Assembly: GCF_001673365.1 (NCBI RefSeq)
Contig: NZ_LZLS01000012.1
Location: 1-64,000, forward strand
Source: Mycobacterium asiaticum
GTDB lineage: Bacteria > Actinomycetota > Actinomycetes > Mycobacteriales > Mycobacteriaceae
Length of the DNA stretch: 64,000 nt
Direction: 5' to 3'
The translations under genes and the position numbers were made by a program. The notes beneath the pieces were generated by a model, which was not told the origin of the DNA, did no database searches, and saw nothing but the letters and a program-made list of their open reading frames with translations. Below, piece after piece: positions 45,179-54,366 of this stretch (the first letter of the stretch is position 1; each line of letters opens with the position of its first letter).

Positions 45179-47608
45179 ATGCCCGAGCGTCCCCCGGTAG
45201 CACTCACCCTGCTGAAGCTTGCCGGCTTCTGTGTGCTCGCCAGCGTCGTGGCCACCGCCCTTATGTTCCCGTTCGCCGGCGGCATCGGCCTGATGTCCAA
45301 CCGCGCCTCAGAGGTGGTGGCCAACGGCTCGGCGCAGCTGCTGGAGGGACAGGTCCCCGCGGTGTCGACGATGGTCGACGCGAAGGGCAACACGATCGCG
45401 TGGCTGTATTCCCAGCGTCGCTTCGAGGTTCCCTCCGACAAGATCGCCAACACTATGAAACTGGCGATCGTCTCCATCGAGGACAAGCGGTTCGCCGACC
45501 ACAACGGGGTGGACTGGAAAGGCACATTGACCGGTCTGGCCGGTTACGCCTCCGGGGATGTCGACACCCGAGGTGGCTCGACCATCGAGCAGCAGTACGT
45601 CAAGAACTACCAGCTGCTGGTCACCGCCCAGACCGACGCGGAGAAGCGCGCGGCGGTGGAAACCACGCCGGCGCGCAAGCTGCGCGAGATCCGGATGGCG
45701 CTCACGCTGGACAAGACCTTCACCAAGCCCGAGATTCTGACCCGCTACCTGAACCTGGTGTCGTTCGGCAACAACTCGTTCGGTATCCAAGACGCCGCGC
45801 AGACCTACTTCGGCGTCAACGCAATCGACCTGAACTGGCAGCAGGCCGCGCTGCTGGCGGGCATGGTGCAGTCGACCAGCGCGTTGAACCCCTACACCAA
45901 TCCCGAGGGCGCGCTGGCCCGGCGAAACCTGGTGCTGGACACCATGATCGAGAACATCCCCGCCGAGGCTGATGCGCTGCGCGCGGCGAAGGCCCAGCCG
46001 TTGGGGATCCTGCCGCAGCCCAACGAGCTGCCACGCGGCTGCATCGCGGCCGGTGACCGGGCCTTCTTCTGCGACTACGTCCAGGAGTACCTGTCGCGCG
46101 CCGGTATCAGTAAGGAACAGGTCGCCCGGGGCGGCTACCTGATCCGCACCACGCTGGATCCCGACGTGCAGATTCCGGTGAAGGCGGCAATCGATAAGTT
46201 CGCTCCCCCGACACTGTCCGGCATCTCCAGCGTCATGAGCGTGATCCTGCCCGGGAAGACATCACACAAAGTTGTGGCGATGGCCAGCAACCGTAAGTAC
46301 GGGCTGGATACCGAGGCCGGCGAAACCATGCGGCCCCAGCCGTTCTCCCTGGTCGGCGACGGTGCCGGGTCGATCTTCAAGCTCTTCACCACCGCTGCTG
46401 CCATGGACATGGGCATGGGCATCAACGCCAACCTGGACGTACCACCGCGGTTCCAGGCCAAAGGCCTGGGCAGCGGCGGCGCCAAAGGCTGCCCGAAGGA
46501 CACTTGGTGCGTGGTCAACGCCGGAAATTACCGGGGTTCGATGAACGTGACCGACGCGCTGGCCACGTCGCCCAACACGGCGTTCGCCAAGCTGATCTCG
46601 CAGATCGGGGTGTCGCGGGCGGTCGACATGGCCATCAAGTTGGGTCTGCGGTCCTACGCCAATCCCGGCACCGCGCGCGATTACAACCCCGATAGCAACG
46701 AAAGCCTGGCCGACTTCGTCAAGCGGCAGAACATCGGCTCATTCACCCTCGGCCCCATCGAGGTCAATGCGCTGGAGCTGTCAAATGTCGCGGCCACGCT
46801 GGCATCCGGTGGGATGTGGTGCCCGCCCAACCCGATCGACAAGCTGATCGACCGCAACGGCAACGAGGTCGCCGTCACGACCGAAACCTGCGAGCAGGTG
46901 GTCCCGGAGGGTCTGGCCAACACTCTTGCCAACGCCATGAGCAAGGACGCGGTGGGCAGCGGCACCGCGGCCGGTTCGGCCGGAGCGGCCGGCTGGAACC
47001 TTCCGGTGTCGGGCAAGACCGGTACCACAGAGGCACACCGGTCCTCCGGCTTCGTGGGTTTCACTAACCGCTATGCGGCGGCCAATTACATCTATGACGA
47101 CTCCCCCTCGCCAACGGACCTGTGTTCGGCACCGCTGCGGCACTGCGGTAGCGGCGACCTGTACGGCGGCAACGAGCCCGCCCGCACGTGGTTCACCGCA
47201 CTTCAACCGATCGCGAACAACTTCGGCGACGTGCACCTGCCGCCCACCGACCCGCGGTACGTGGAGGGTTCGCCCGCCGGGCGGGTGCCCAGCGTGGCCG
47301 GTCTGGACGTCGACCAGGCCCGCCAGCGCCTTCGGGACGCCGGTTTCCAGGTCGCCGACCAGCCCAACTCGGTCAACAGCAGCGCCAAGTACGGAGAGGT
47401 CGTCGGCACCTCACCAAGCGGCCAGACGATCCCGGGTTCGATCGTGACGATTCAAATCAGCAACGGCATCCCGCCGCCACCTCCGCCCCCGCCGGACGCT
47501 GGTCTGCCACCGGAGGTAGTCGGGTCGCAGGTGGTCGAGATTCCCGGTTTGCCGCCGATCACAATTCCGCTGCTGGCGCCTCCACCACCGGCCGCACCGC
47601 CTCCGTAA
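45179..47608 (+). CDS. ponA2: Bifunctional class A penicillin-binding protein PonA2
   Basis: An 809-aa protein. It has one N-terminal membrane helix (LLKLAGFCVLASVVATALMF), a glycosyltransferase (GT51) domain with AIVSIEDKRFADHNGVDW and GGSTIEQQYVKNYQ, a transpeptidase domain with SIFK (Ser nucleophile), the SPN triad in ATSPNTAF and KTGTTEAHRSSGF, then one PASTA domain (VPSVAGLDVDQARQRLRDAG) and a proline-rich tail. It polymerises and cross-links peptidoglycan. ATG 45179 matches the orthologue's N-terminus; GTG 45161 is an extension. Confidence 0.96.
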   Translation: MPERPPVALTLLKLAGFCVLASVVATALMFPFAGGIGLMSNRASEVVANGSAQLLEGQVPAVSTMVDAKGNTIAWLYSQRRFEVPSDKIANTMKLAIVSIEDKRFADHNGVDWKGTLTGLAGYASGDVDTRGGSTIEQQYVKNYQLLVTAQTDAEKRAAVETTPARKLREIRMALTLDKTFTKPEILTRYLNLVSFGNNSFGIQDAAQTYFGVNAIDLNWQQAALLAGMVQSTSALNPYTNPEGALARRNLVLDTMIENIPAEADALRAAKAQPLGILPQPNELPRGCIAAGDRAFFCDYVQEYLSRAGISKEQVARGGYLIRTTLDPDVQIPVKAAIDKFAPPTLSGISSVMSVILPGKTSHKVVAMASNRKYGLDTEAGETMRPQPFSLVGDGAGSIFKLFTTAAAMDMGMGINANLDVPPRFQAKGLGSGGAKGCPKDTWCVVNAGNYRGSMNVTDALATSPNTAFAKLISQIGVSRAVDMAIKLGLRSYANPGTARDYNPDSNESLADFVKRQNIGSFTLGPIEVNALELSNVAATLASGGMWCPPNPIDKLIDRNGNEVAVTTETCEQVVPEGLANTLANAMSKDAVGSGTAAGSAGAAGWNLPVSGKTGTTEAHRSSGFVGFTNRYAAANYIYDDSPSPTDLCSAPLRHCGSGDLYGGNEPARTWFTALQPIANNFGDVHLPPTDPRYVEGSPAGRVPSVAGLDVDQARQRLRDAGFQVADQPNSVNSSAKYGEVVGTSPSGQTIPGSIVTIQISNGIPPPPPPPPDAGLPPEVVGSQVVEIPGLPPITIPLLAPPPPAAPPP

Positions 47609-47636
47609 GCCTGGTACGCGCAGTAAACTGCCTGGC

Positions 47637-48596
47637 ATGGCTGATGTACTGCCCGTCGTATTACGTACTGGTGCCGCCGCGCTCGGTTCCGCCGTTGCCG
47701 GGATCGGCTACGCCGCGGTTGTCGAGCGCAACGCGTTCGTGCTGCGCGAGGTGACGATGCCCGTCCTGAGCCCGGGTTCTACGCCGCTGCGGGTGCTGCA
47801 CATCAGTGACTTGCATATGACGCCGAACCAGCGGCGTAAGCAGGCTTGGCTGCGCGAGCTGGCCAGCTGGGAGCCCGACCTGGTGGTCAACACCGGCGAT
47901 AACCTGGCGCATCCCAAGGCGGTTCCCGCGGTGGTGCAGTCCCTGGGCGACCTGCTGTCGCGGCCGGGTGTCTTTGTGTTCGGCAGCAACGACTATTTCG
48001 GCCCGCGGCTGAAGAACCCGATGAACTACCTGACCAACCCCGGCCACCGCATCAAGGGTGAGCCGCTGCCCTGGCAGGACCTGCGGGCGGCGTTCACCGA
48101 GCGCGGTTGGTTGGACATGACCCACACCCGGCGTGAGTTCGAGGTGGCCGGCCTGCATGTCGCTGCCGCCGGCGTGGACGACCCACACATCGACCGCGAC
48201 CGTTACGACACGATCGCCGGTCCGGCCAGTCCTGCGGCCAACTTGCGACTGGGGTTGGTGCATTCGCCGGAGCCGCGCGTGCTGGACCGCTACGCGGCCG
48301 ACGGCTACCAATTGATCATGGCCGGCCACACCCACGGCGGGCAGCTTTGCCTGCCCTTCTACGGCGCGATCGTGACGAACTGCGGCCTGGACCGCTCCCG
48401 CGCCAAGGGTGCTTCCCAGTGGGGCGCCAACACGCGGTTGCACGTCTCTGCCGGCATCGGCACCTCGCCGTTCGCACCGGTCCGGTTCTGCTGCCGGCCC
48501 GAGGCCACCTTGTTGACGCTGATCGCCACCCCGATGGGCGGCCGCGATTCAAGCAGCAACCTCGGCCGTTCCCAGCCGACCGTGTCGGTGCGTTGA
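47637..48596 (+). CDS. Calcineurin-like metallophosphoesterase (Rv3683 family)
   Basis: A 319-aa protein with an N-terminal hydrophobic stretch and metallophosphoesterase motifs in order: [32 protein letters not shown], and [20 protein letters not shown]. The YaeI/TMEM86-like group acts on membrane-linked phosphodiesters; substrate unknown. Its stop overlaps the cds1 start (TTGA). Confidence 0.9.
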   Translation: MADVLPVVLRTGAAALGSAVAGIGYAAVVERNAFVLREVTMPVLSPGSTPLRVLHISDLHMTPNQRRKQAWLRELASWEPDLVVNTGDNLAHPKAVPAVVQSLGDLLSRPGVFVFGSNDYFGPRLKNPMNYLTNPGHRIKGEPLPWQDLRAAFTERGWLDMTHTRREFEVAGLHVAAAGVDDPHIDRDRYDTIAGPASPAANLRLGLVHSPEPRVLDRYAADGYQLIMAGHTHGGQLCLPFYGAIVTNCGLDRSRAKGASQWGANTRLHVSAGIGTSPFAPVRFCCRPEATLLTLIATPMGGRDSSSNLGRSQPTVSVR

Positions 48597-49696
48597 CGCG
48601 GACTCGCGTCGCGGTTCGCAATCATTCCCGCGGCTGGGCCGACAACGCGATCCGGCTGATCGAGGCCGACGCCCGGCGCAGTGCCGACACCCACTTGCTG
48701 CGTTACCCACTGCCCTCCGCGTGGGGTAAGGACGCCGGTGTTTCGCTGTACCTGAAGGACGAAACCACCCATATCACCGGCAGCCTCAAGCATCGATTGG
48801 CTCGGTCATTGTTCCTTTACGCACTGTGCAACGGATGGATCGACGCGGGCACCACGGTGGTCGAGGCGTCCTCGGGTTCGACGGCGGTGTCGGAGGCTTA
48901 CTTCGCGGCGCTGCTGGGGCTGCCCTTCGTCGCGGTCATGCCGGCGGCGACCAGCGTGGCCAAGGTCGCGCTGATCGAATCACAAGGTGGTCGTTGCCAT
49001 TTCGTCGAAAAGTCAAGTGAGGTCTACGCCGAGGCGGCACGCGTCGCCGCGGAAACCGGTGGGCACTACCTGGATCAGTTCACCAATGCCGAGCGCGCCA
49101 CCGATTGGCGCGGCAACAACAACATCGCGGAGTCGATCTTCCGGCAGATGTGCGCCGAGACGCATCCCATCCCCGCCTGGATCGTGGTAGGCGCCGGCAC
49201 CGGGGGAACCAGCGCGACCATCGGCCGCTACATCCGCTATCAACAGCACGCGACGCGGTTGTGCGTGGTGGACCCGGAGAACTCCGCGTTCTTTCCGGCA
49301 TATGCCGAAGGCCGCGACGACCTCACGACGGGTGCGTCGTCGCGGATCGAGGGCATCGGCCGACCCCGGGTCGAGCCGTCGTTTTTGCCGTCGGTGGTCG
49401 ACCGGATGGTCTCGGTGCCCGATGCTGCCTCGATAGCCGCCGCGCGCCACGTCAGCGTCGTCCTGGGCCGGCGGGTGGGGCCTTCGACGGGTACCAACCT
49501 GTGGGGCGCATTCGGTCTGCTCGCGGAGATGGTCGCCGAAGGGCAGGGCGGTTCGGTGGTCACCCTGCTGGCCGACAGCGGCGACCGCTATGCCGACACG
49601 TACTTCGACGACGATTGGGTCGCCGCGCAGGGTCTCAACCCCAGCGAAGCCACTCGCGCTTTGGTCGAATTCGAGCAGTCCTGCCGGTGGAACTGA
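48593..49696 (+). CDS. cds1: PLP-dependent L-cysteine desulfhydrase Cds1 (Rv3684)
   Basis: A 367-aa cysteine-synthase-family enzyme. TTG 48593 overlaps the upstream stop. The PLP lysine is in [14 protein letters not shown], the phosphate-binding loop is [13 protein letters not shown] and the Ser/Thr-rich active-site loop is [14 protein letters not shown]. It ends with [14 protein letters not shown]. In M. tuberculosis this enzyme releases H2S, pyruvate and ammonia from cysteine and influences respiration. Cysteine-synthase activity is a less likely alternative. Confidence 0.9.
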   Translation: MTRTRVAVRNHSRGWADNAIRLIEADARRSADTHLLRYPLPSAWGKDAGVSLYLKDETTHITGSLKHRLARSLFLYALCNGWIDAGTTVVEASSGSTAVSEAYFAALLGLPFVAVMPAATSVAKVALIESQGGRCHFVEKSSEVYAEAARVAAETGGHYLDQFTNAERATDWRGNNNIAESIFRQMCAETHPIPAWIVVGAGTGGTSATIGRYIRYQQHATRLCVVDPENSAFFPAYAEGRDDLTTGASSRIEGIGRPRVEPSFLPSVVDRMVSVPDAASIAAARHVSVVLGRRVGPSTGTNLWGAFGLLAEMVAEGQGGSVVTLLADSGDRYADTYFDDDWVAAQGLNPSEATRALVEFEQSCRWN

Positions 49697-49757
49697 TTCC
49701 TCTACCTGCCGTTTGGGAAGTGGCTGGCTCGGTGCGATACGCTGTCGTGGCTTCAAG

Positions 49758-49831
<74 letters not shown>

Positions 49832-49832
49832 C

Positions 49833-50234
49833 TCAGGACTGCTCTTCGTCTTCCATGATTTGCAGATGACTGTCGTGTGCGGCCTGCCAGTGCTGGTCGG
49901 CTTTGTGCTGCAACGCCTGAGGCGATCCGTCAGCCCCTTCAAGAGCCCCTTCAATGGCGGCACGTTGATAGATGTTCGCTATTAGCTCGTGGATTCGAGC
50001 CAACTCCTTGTGACGAGCAATTACAGCCTGATGAGCTTGGTCAGCCCGATTGGCCGCATCCGCAGCGCGCTGCCGGGCGAGTTCTACCGACTCCGGCGAC
50101 GGCACCGTTCCCGCGGCCAATTCGGCTCTGCGCCGGCGAAGCTCGTTGACCCGCTCTCCGATCTGCGCGGCACGTTGCAGCGGACTTCCATACGACTGGC
50201 CTCTAGAATTATCGGCCATATCATCGGCCGTCAT
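49833..50234 (-). CDS. Hypothetical coiled-coil protein
   Basis: About 133 aa, highly charged, with continuous helix-forming heptads (RAAQIGERVNELRRRRAELA, QRAADAANRADQAHQAVIAR, HKELARIHELIANIYQRAAI) and an acidic C-terminus (LQIMEDEEQS). No membrane segment, no recognised catalytic motif. ATG 50219 is an alternative start. It ends 2 nt from the tRNA gene. Composition resembles small stress-associated hydrophilic proteins, like several neighbours to the right. Confidence 0.65.
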   Translation of the reverse strand: MTADDMADNSRGQSYGSPLQRAAQIGERVNELRRRRAELAAGTVPSPESVELARQRAADAANRADQAHQAVIARHKELARIHELIANIYQRAAIEGALEGADGSPQALQHKADQHWQAAHDSHLQIMEDEEQS

Positions 50235-50307
50235 GGCCAATAACGGCTCATATTTGCTGTGCCTTTTCTATCGGTTTCAACTACTTGCAGGCCGCACACA
50301 GAACTGC

Positions 50308-50362
50308 GAGTATCCGGTTGCCGCATCGAAATCCCGGAGGATTTCGCGGCAACCGGATACTC
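50308..50362. repeat. Long hairpin: 17-bp perfect arms plus 7-bp inner stem
   Basis: Arms 50308-50324 and 50346-50362 are perfect reverse complements. Inside, 50328-50334 pairs with 50339-50345 around a CGGA tetraloop, leaving a 3-nt bulge (50325-50327). It lies between the DUF6131-like gene and the coiled-coil gene, both minus strand. No T-run follows on either strand, so it may be a processed or stabilising hairpin, a terminator of the mycobacterial no-U type, or a remnant of a small palindromic element. Confidence 0.8.
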
Positions 50363-50376
50363 AGGGCCTAGCGGTG

Positions 50377-50532
50377 CTAGAACCAGACTCTTCGACCGCC
50401 TACTGGGCGGCCAACCGCACCCAAGATCCACAACACCACGCCGACCAGCACGAGGATGCCGCCGATTGTGTAGAGGATCGAAAGACCGGTGAAATAACCG
50501 ATCAGCAGGAGAACAATCCCGAGGATGATCAT
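50377..50532 (-). CDS. Small two-helix membrane protein, DUF6131-like
   Basis: A 51-aa protein read by hand from ATG 50532: MIILGIVLLLIGYFTGLSIL, then YTIGGILVLVGVVLWILG, and a basic end GRPVGGRRVWF. Two membrane helices separated by a tight turn match the DUF6131 family of actinobacterial micro-membrane proteins. Ribosome site AGAAGGGG upstream. A GGGTAC element 48 nt upstream, with ATTG 15 nt before it, may be a stress-sigma promoter. Function unknown. Confidence 0.75.
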   Translation of the reverse strand: MIILGIVLLLIGYFTGLSILYTIGGILVLVGVVLWILGAVGRPVGGRRVWF

Positions 50533-50603
50533 GTCGCGCCCCTTCTGTTGAACGCTGTCTAATTAACCGACAATTGTGGGTACCCCGGTATATGTGCGTC
50601 CAA

Positions 50604-51950
50604 TCACGATGGATCACAAGAGAATCCCTGGTTTGGTCGCGGCCGATACCGCACCTTGGTGCCGCCACGCGGCGCCAGCATGATGGAGCGGCGCACGATC
50701 CGCTCGGGACTGGGGTCGACGGCATCGAATTCGCCTTCACGCAGCAGCACGTGCAGCACGGTGACGAGTTCGCGCATTGAAAACGCCGCGCCCAGGCAGC
50801 GTTTGACGCCGCCCCCGAACGGGACCCAGGCATAGGTTTGCGGGTGGCTATCCAGGAAACGTTCGGGGCGGAACTCCTGCGGCCGCTCATAGGTTTGCGG
50901 GTTGCGGTTGATGGCGACGATGTGAACGACAATCCGCGTGCCGGCCGGAACCAAATAGCCGCCGATAGCAAACGGTTTGGCCGCCACCCGAGCCGTCAGT
51001 GGGGCGGGTGGACGTACCCGCAGGGTCTCGTGGATCACCGCGCTGGTAAACGTCTCAGCACCGCTGATCGCCTCCTCGCGCACCCGCCGCAACGCATCGG
51101 GGTGATGCAGTAGCAAGTCGAAAGCCCAAGCAAGTGTGGTGGCCGTCGTCTCGTGGCCAGCCAACATCAAGGTGATCAAATCGTCACGAATCTCGTTGTC
51201 CGACAGTCGCTCTCCATCCTCTCCGCGTGCGCACATCAGTACCGCCAGGATGTCGCGGCGTTCTTTCAGGGCTGGGTCGCTGCGCCGGGCGGCGATGAGC
51301 GGCATGATGACGTCGTCTATCTCCCGGTTGGCTCGCGCACGTGACGGCCACACCCGCAACGCTCCGAGGCCGCGCAGCGCATACCGCACGGTCAATTGTT
51401 CGGAGACACCGAGTTTCAGGAGCCGCTCGAACGGTTGGCCCAGCCGTCGGACCTCGTCGGGATCCTCGACGCCGAAGATGACCTTGACGATGACGTCCAG
51501 CATCAACGCCCTTGCGGCGTACAACATTTCGAATGGTGTGTCGACGGGCCAGCCGCGCATAGCCGACCGAGCGGCGGCTTCGATGATCGGCACGTAACCG
51601 GTCAACGCGCCGCCGTGCAACGGCGGCGTGAGGAGTTTGCGCCGGCGCAGGTGTTCGGGTTCCTCCTGGACGAACATCGATCCAGATCCGTAGATCGCCG
51701 CCGCGGGGCCCACGCCTTCGCCGCCGAGCAACACGTCGGTGGGTGCGGTGAAAACCTGCTTGGCCAGCGCCGGGTCCGACACGATCGCGACGTCACCCAG
51801 GCTGAGGATGGGCATGGTCATGATCGGCCCGTAGCGACGGATCAGCCGCAGCATCCGCCGCTCGCCGCCTATCAGGTAGGCCAGTGCGTACGTTGCGGCG
51901 AAGACACCGCGAAAACCGTGTGGGGCAGGCAATCCGGGCGCGGGGGTCAC
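50604..51950 (-). CDS. Cytochrome P450, CYP137-like
   Basis: A 448-aa P450 with I-helix LITLMLAGHETTATTLAWAF, ExxR in VIHETLRVRP, PERF-type FRPERFLDSH and haem ligand FGGGVKRCLGAAF. It lies next after cds1 and the tRNA, as cyp137 (Rv3685c) does in M. tuberculosis, so orthology is likely but unverified. The GTG at 51950 was used. No ferredoxin or reductase gene is adjacent. Substrate unknown. Confidence 0.92.
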   Translation of the reverse strand: MTPAPGLPAPHGFRGVFAATYALAYLIGGERRMLRLIRRYGPIMTMPILSLGDVAIVSDPALAKQVFTAPTDVLLGGEGVGPAAAIYGSGSMFVQEEPEHLRRRKLLTPPLHGGALTGYVPIIEAAARSAMRGWPVDTPFEMLYAARALMLDVIVKVIFGVEDPDEVRRLGQPFERLLKLGVSEQLTVRYALRGLGALRVWPSRARANREIDDVIMPLIAARRSDPALKERRDILAVLMCARGEDGERLSDNEIRDDLITLMLAGHETTATTLAWAFDLLLHHPDALRRVREEAISGAETFTSAVIHETLRVRPPAPLTARVAAKPFAIGGYLVPAGTRIVVHIVAINRNPQTYERPQEFRPERFLDSHPQTYAWVPFGGGVKRCLGAAFSMRELVTVLHVLLREGEFDAVDPSPERIVRRSIMLAPRGGTKVRYRPRPNQGFSCDPS

Positions 51951-51990
51951 GCGCAGCGATTGTCCTCCACCCCGGGGCGGGACAGAAGTA

Positions 51991-52290
51991 TCAAGCGCAG
52001 TCGGCGCAAATGTGTCGTCCGCCGGAGGAGACGCGCAGCCGGTTGCGGTGTTGCACCAGGAAGCAGCACGAGCAGGTGAATTCGTCGGAGCGCTGCGGGA
52101 TTACCACCACCGACAGCTCTTCGCCGGATAAATCGGCTCCGGGCAGCTCGAACAAGGACGATTCGTTGGGATCGTCATCGACCACAGCGGTAGTCAGCTT
52201 CGGCAGCGGTCCCAATTCACGAAGAGTGGACTGATCCGCTGCGTCGGCGTCGGTCACGCGGCGTGTGTCGTAATCGCTGGCGGTCTTCAT
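51991..52290 (-). CDS. DUF4193 zinc-ribbon-like protein
   Basis: A 99-aa protein from ATG 52290. The conserved DUF4193 centre FELPGADLSGEELSVVVIPQ is followed by DEFTCSCCFLVQHRNRL and GRHICADC, giving a CxxC...CxxC zinc-ribbon-type arrangement. Preceded by GGGAAGGA as ribosome site. The family is common in actinobacteria, usually as a core gene near dut; here it is probably an extra paralogue in the accessory region. Function unknown. Confidence 0.85.
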   Translation of the reverse strand: MKTASDYDTRRVTDADAADQSTLRELGPLPKLTTAVVDDDPNESSLFELPGADLSGEELSVVVIPQRSDEFTCSCCFLVQHRNRLRVSSGGRHICADCA

Positions 52291-52433
52291 GACGGTTCCT
52301 TCCCGCTGAGTGACCGGGCTTTGCACCTCACCAGTGGTCGCCCGTTGGCTCAGGCTGTACCCCGTTCGAATACGGTCCACACCCGTCTATGGGAAGAAAT
52401 TGCGCGTGTGCTAAGCAGCGCTGTAAACGTGGT

Positions 52434-52751
52434 TCAGCGCGCTGTGGTCTGCGCTGCCGGCCAACCGCCCGAATAGGGAGCGGCTTGCGCGACAAACGCA
52501 CGCTCGTGGCGCATGCGAGCGCGCTGACTGTGCGAGACCCACGCCAGGCCGAACCAGGGCGACATGATGGCCAGCACCAGCGACACGCCGGCAAGCAGTT
52601 CGTGTCCGGTGGCCAGCGCGATCAGTCCGATTATCAATCCGACCGTCCAGGTAGCGGCGGCCACCGAGCCGGGCACGCTGAAAGCCCGCTCGTCGGAGTC
52701 GCTGGCCACGGCCGATCCTTGTGCGAATGTGTCGGCACCGCTGTAGACCAT
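52434..52751 (-). CDS. Small membrane protein of unknown function
   Basis: A 105-aa protein from ATG 52751, with GGGAG as ribosome site. A polar N-terminus (QGSAVASDSDERAFSVPG) is followed by two membrane helices (AAATWTVGLIIGLIALATGH and ELLAGVSLVLAIMSPWFGLA) and a basic cytoplasmic tail. It reads divergently from the isochorismatase-like gene and may share its stress-type regulation. I do not recognise the family. Confidence 0.65.
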   Translation of the reverse strand: MVYSGADTFAQGSAVASDSDERAFSVPGSVAAATWTVGLIIGLIALATGHELLAGVSLVLAIMSPWFGLAWVSHSQRARMRHERAFVAQAAPYSGGWPAAQTTAR

Positions 52752-52826
52752 GCTCACTCCCGAGATAGCAGAAAACCAATAGCGGTCACTATATCCTAGG
52801 GATACTGTTGCTGCACTACTCAATTT

Positions 52827-52850
52827 GTTGATCTGCCGCAGAGCGGGTAT
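52827..52850 (+). promoter_or_regulatory. SigF/SigB-type promoter candidate, likely leaderless transcript
   Basis: GTTG (52827-52830), 14-nt spacer, GGGTAT (52845-52850). The GTG start of the next gene lies 9 nt after the -10, where transcription would begin, so the mRNA may be leaderless. Same geometry as 57465-57488. Confidence 0.55.
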
Positions 52851-52859
52851 TAGAAGCGC

Positions 52860-53399
52860 GTGAGTGACACCGCGTTGCTGGTCATCGACATGTTCAACGA
52901 CTACGACCACCCCGACGGCGAACAACTGGCGGACAACGTCGCGGCCATCGTCGACCCGTTGGTCAGCCTCATCGGCGATGCCGACGCCCGCGACGACGTC
53001 GACCTCATCTATGTCAACGACAATCACGGCGACTTCACCGCTGATCACCACGCCATCATTTCGAGCGCGCTCGAGGGCAAGCGGCCCGAGTTGATCAAGC
53101 CGCTGGTCCCGCGGGAAGGCACCCGGGTCATCACGAAGGTTCGGCACAGCGTCTTCTACGCCACCGCCTTGGACTACCTCCTGGATCGCCTCGAGACGAA
53201 GCGCATCGTGCTGGCCGGTCAGGTCACCGAGCAGTGCATCCTCTACAGCGCGCTGGACGGCTACCTGCGGCACTACGACGTGGTCGTTCCGCCCGATGCG
53301 GTCGCTCATATCGACGAGGAACTCGGTGCAGCCGCGCTGCAGATGATGGAACGCAACATGGGTGCAGAACTGCTACCCGCCGCACGCTGCCTGCCATAA
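52860..53399 (+). CDS. Isochorismatase-like cysteine hydrolase
   Basis: A 179-aa protein of the nicotinamidase/isochorismatase fold. The catalytic triad candidates are Asp in LLVIDMFNDYDHP, Lys in TRVITKVRHSVFYAT and Cys in LAGQVTEQCILYSAL. The family cis-peptide region precedes the Cys. It could hydrolyse an amide such as nicotinamide or an N-carbamoyl compound; the specific substrate is unclear. Start GTG 52860 directly follows a stress-type promoter candidate. The small acidic gene follows 23 nt downstream. Confidence 0.88.
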   Translation: MSDTALLVIDMFNDYDHPDGEQLADNVAAIVDPLVSLIGDADARDDVDLIYVNDNHGDFTADHHAIISSALEGKRPELIKPLVPREGTRVITKVRHSVFYATALDYLLDRLETKRIVLAGQVTEQCILYSALDGYLRHYDVVVPPDAVAHIDEELGAAALQMMERNMGAELLPAARCLP

Positions 53400-53422
53400 C
53401 GGCATCGAAAGGAAACGACACC

Positions 53423-53584
53423 ATGACCCGACGCAAGGGCGAGTCCGACGTGGCTGAGGACGAGCATGTTGCCGACTCCCGCGAAGGCCGAGAAGACGAG
53501 GGCGACTACGTCGGCCGCACTGCAGCCGACGATGACTTCGACGCGGGTGAGACCGGCGCGGAGGCGCGAAGTCAGGACGGCTGA
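53423..53584 (+). CDS. Small acidic hydrophilic protein
   Basis: A 53-aa protein from ATG 53423 with AAAGGAAA upstream. It is almost entirely Asp, Glu, Gly, Arg and Ala (for example DEHVADSREGREDEGDYVGR), with no hydrophobic core, hence probably disordered. Likely in an operon with the isochorismatase-like gene. Similar small hydrophilic proteins at 58099 and 58691 suggest a stress-protection theme. Function unknown. Confidence 0.7.
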   Translation: MTRRKGESDVAEDEHVADSREGREDEGDYVGRTAADDDFDAGETGAEARSQDG

Positions 53585-53602
53585 ACTGAACTAGCTCCTG
53601 AA

Positions 53603-54364
53603 CTAGCGATGCAGGTCGACCGCCAGCGGCCGGTGGTCCGAAATGGGCATCACCTCGGCCAGGGTTTCGGCCGCACGCAGTTGTCGATCGTCGGTCACGA
53701 TGTGGTCGAGTTGGCGGTGCGGCTCGGGCGCAGGGAACGTCGGCGCTGTGGCCAACGGTCGCATGCCGGTCCAGCGGTGCACGTGTGCGGGTGAAAGATT
53801 GAGGTCGCCGAGCAGCAACCGCGGCCCCGGCAGACCGCGTAAGTCGCGGACCAACCGGCGCAGCTGGCGCACATTCCAACCGGGCACGAAGGACAAGTGC
53901 GTATTGGCCACCGTCATCAGACCCAATGGGGTCTGCACGCGCGCGATCACCGCCGTCCGCGGCTCTTCGTTGACGACCACTACTTTGTTGGGTCCCCCCA
54001 AATACATCGGGAATCGCACCGGGATGCGCGGCAATCGCACCACCTGCCAACTGGTCACCGGATATCGGGACAGCAGCGCGATCCCGTAAGCGGCAGTTCC
54101 GGGCTGTTCCCGGCCGGTGGCCGCAATCCAGGTCGCCCCAGGAGTGCCCGAGATCGCCGCGACGAACCGGTGCTCCACCGCGCCCATTGCTGCTGCCGCC
54201 GCTGCGGTCAGATCGGCTCTACCGGACCGCGGCTGGTCGAAGTCCACCTCCTGCAGCGCAAGGATGTCCGGGTCCAACCGGCGTACGCAGTCCTGCAGGC
54301 GCTGTGGATCCACCCCGTCCCCGACGGTGCGTCCGTGCAGGATGTTGAAGGTTGCCACCCGCAT
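53603..54364 (-). CDS. Endonuclease/exonuclease/phosphatase (EEP) family protein
   Basis: A 253-aa protein with the EEP motifs in order: RVATFNILHG, DILALQEVDFDQPRS (catalytic Glu), VANTHLSF, GPRLLLGDLNLSP (Asp, Asn) and MPISDHRPLAVDL (Asp-His pair). EEP members hydrolyse phosphodiesters in nucleic acids, inositol phosphates or sphingomyelin. As last gene of the GT2-ACAD-PIG-L-methyltransferase operon, whose stop is 2 nt upstream, a role in phosphodiester bond cleavage of a glycolipid or cofactor is plausible but unproven. Confidence 0.88.
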   Translation of the reverse strand: MRVATFNILHGRTVGDGVDPQRLQDCVRRLDPDILALQEVDFDQPRSGRADLTAAAAAAMGAVEHRFVAAISGTPGATWIAATGREQPGTAAYGIALLSRYPVTSWQVVRLPRIPVRFPMYLGGPNKVVVVNEEPRTAVIARVQTPLGLMTVANTHLSFVPGWNVRQLRRLVRDLRGLPGPRLLLGDLNLSPAHVHRWTGMRPLATAPTFPAPEPHRQLDHIVTDDRQLRAAETLAEVMPISDHRPLAVDLHR

Positions 54365-54366
54365 GG

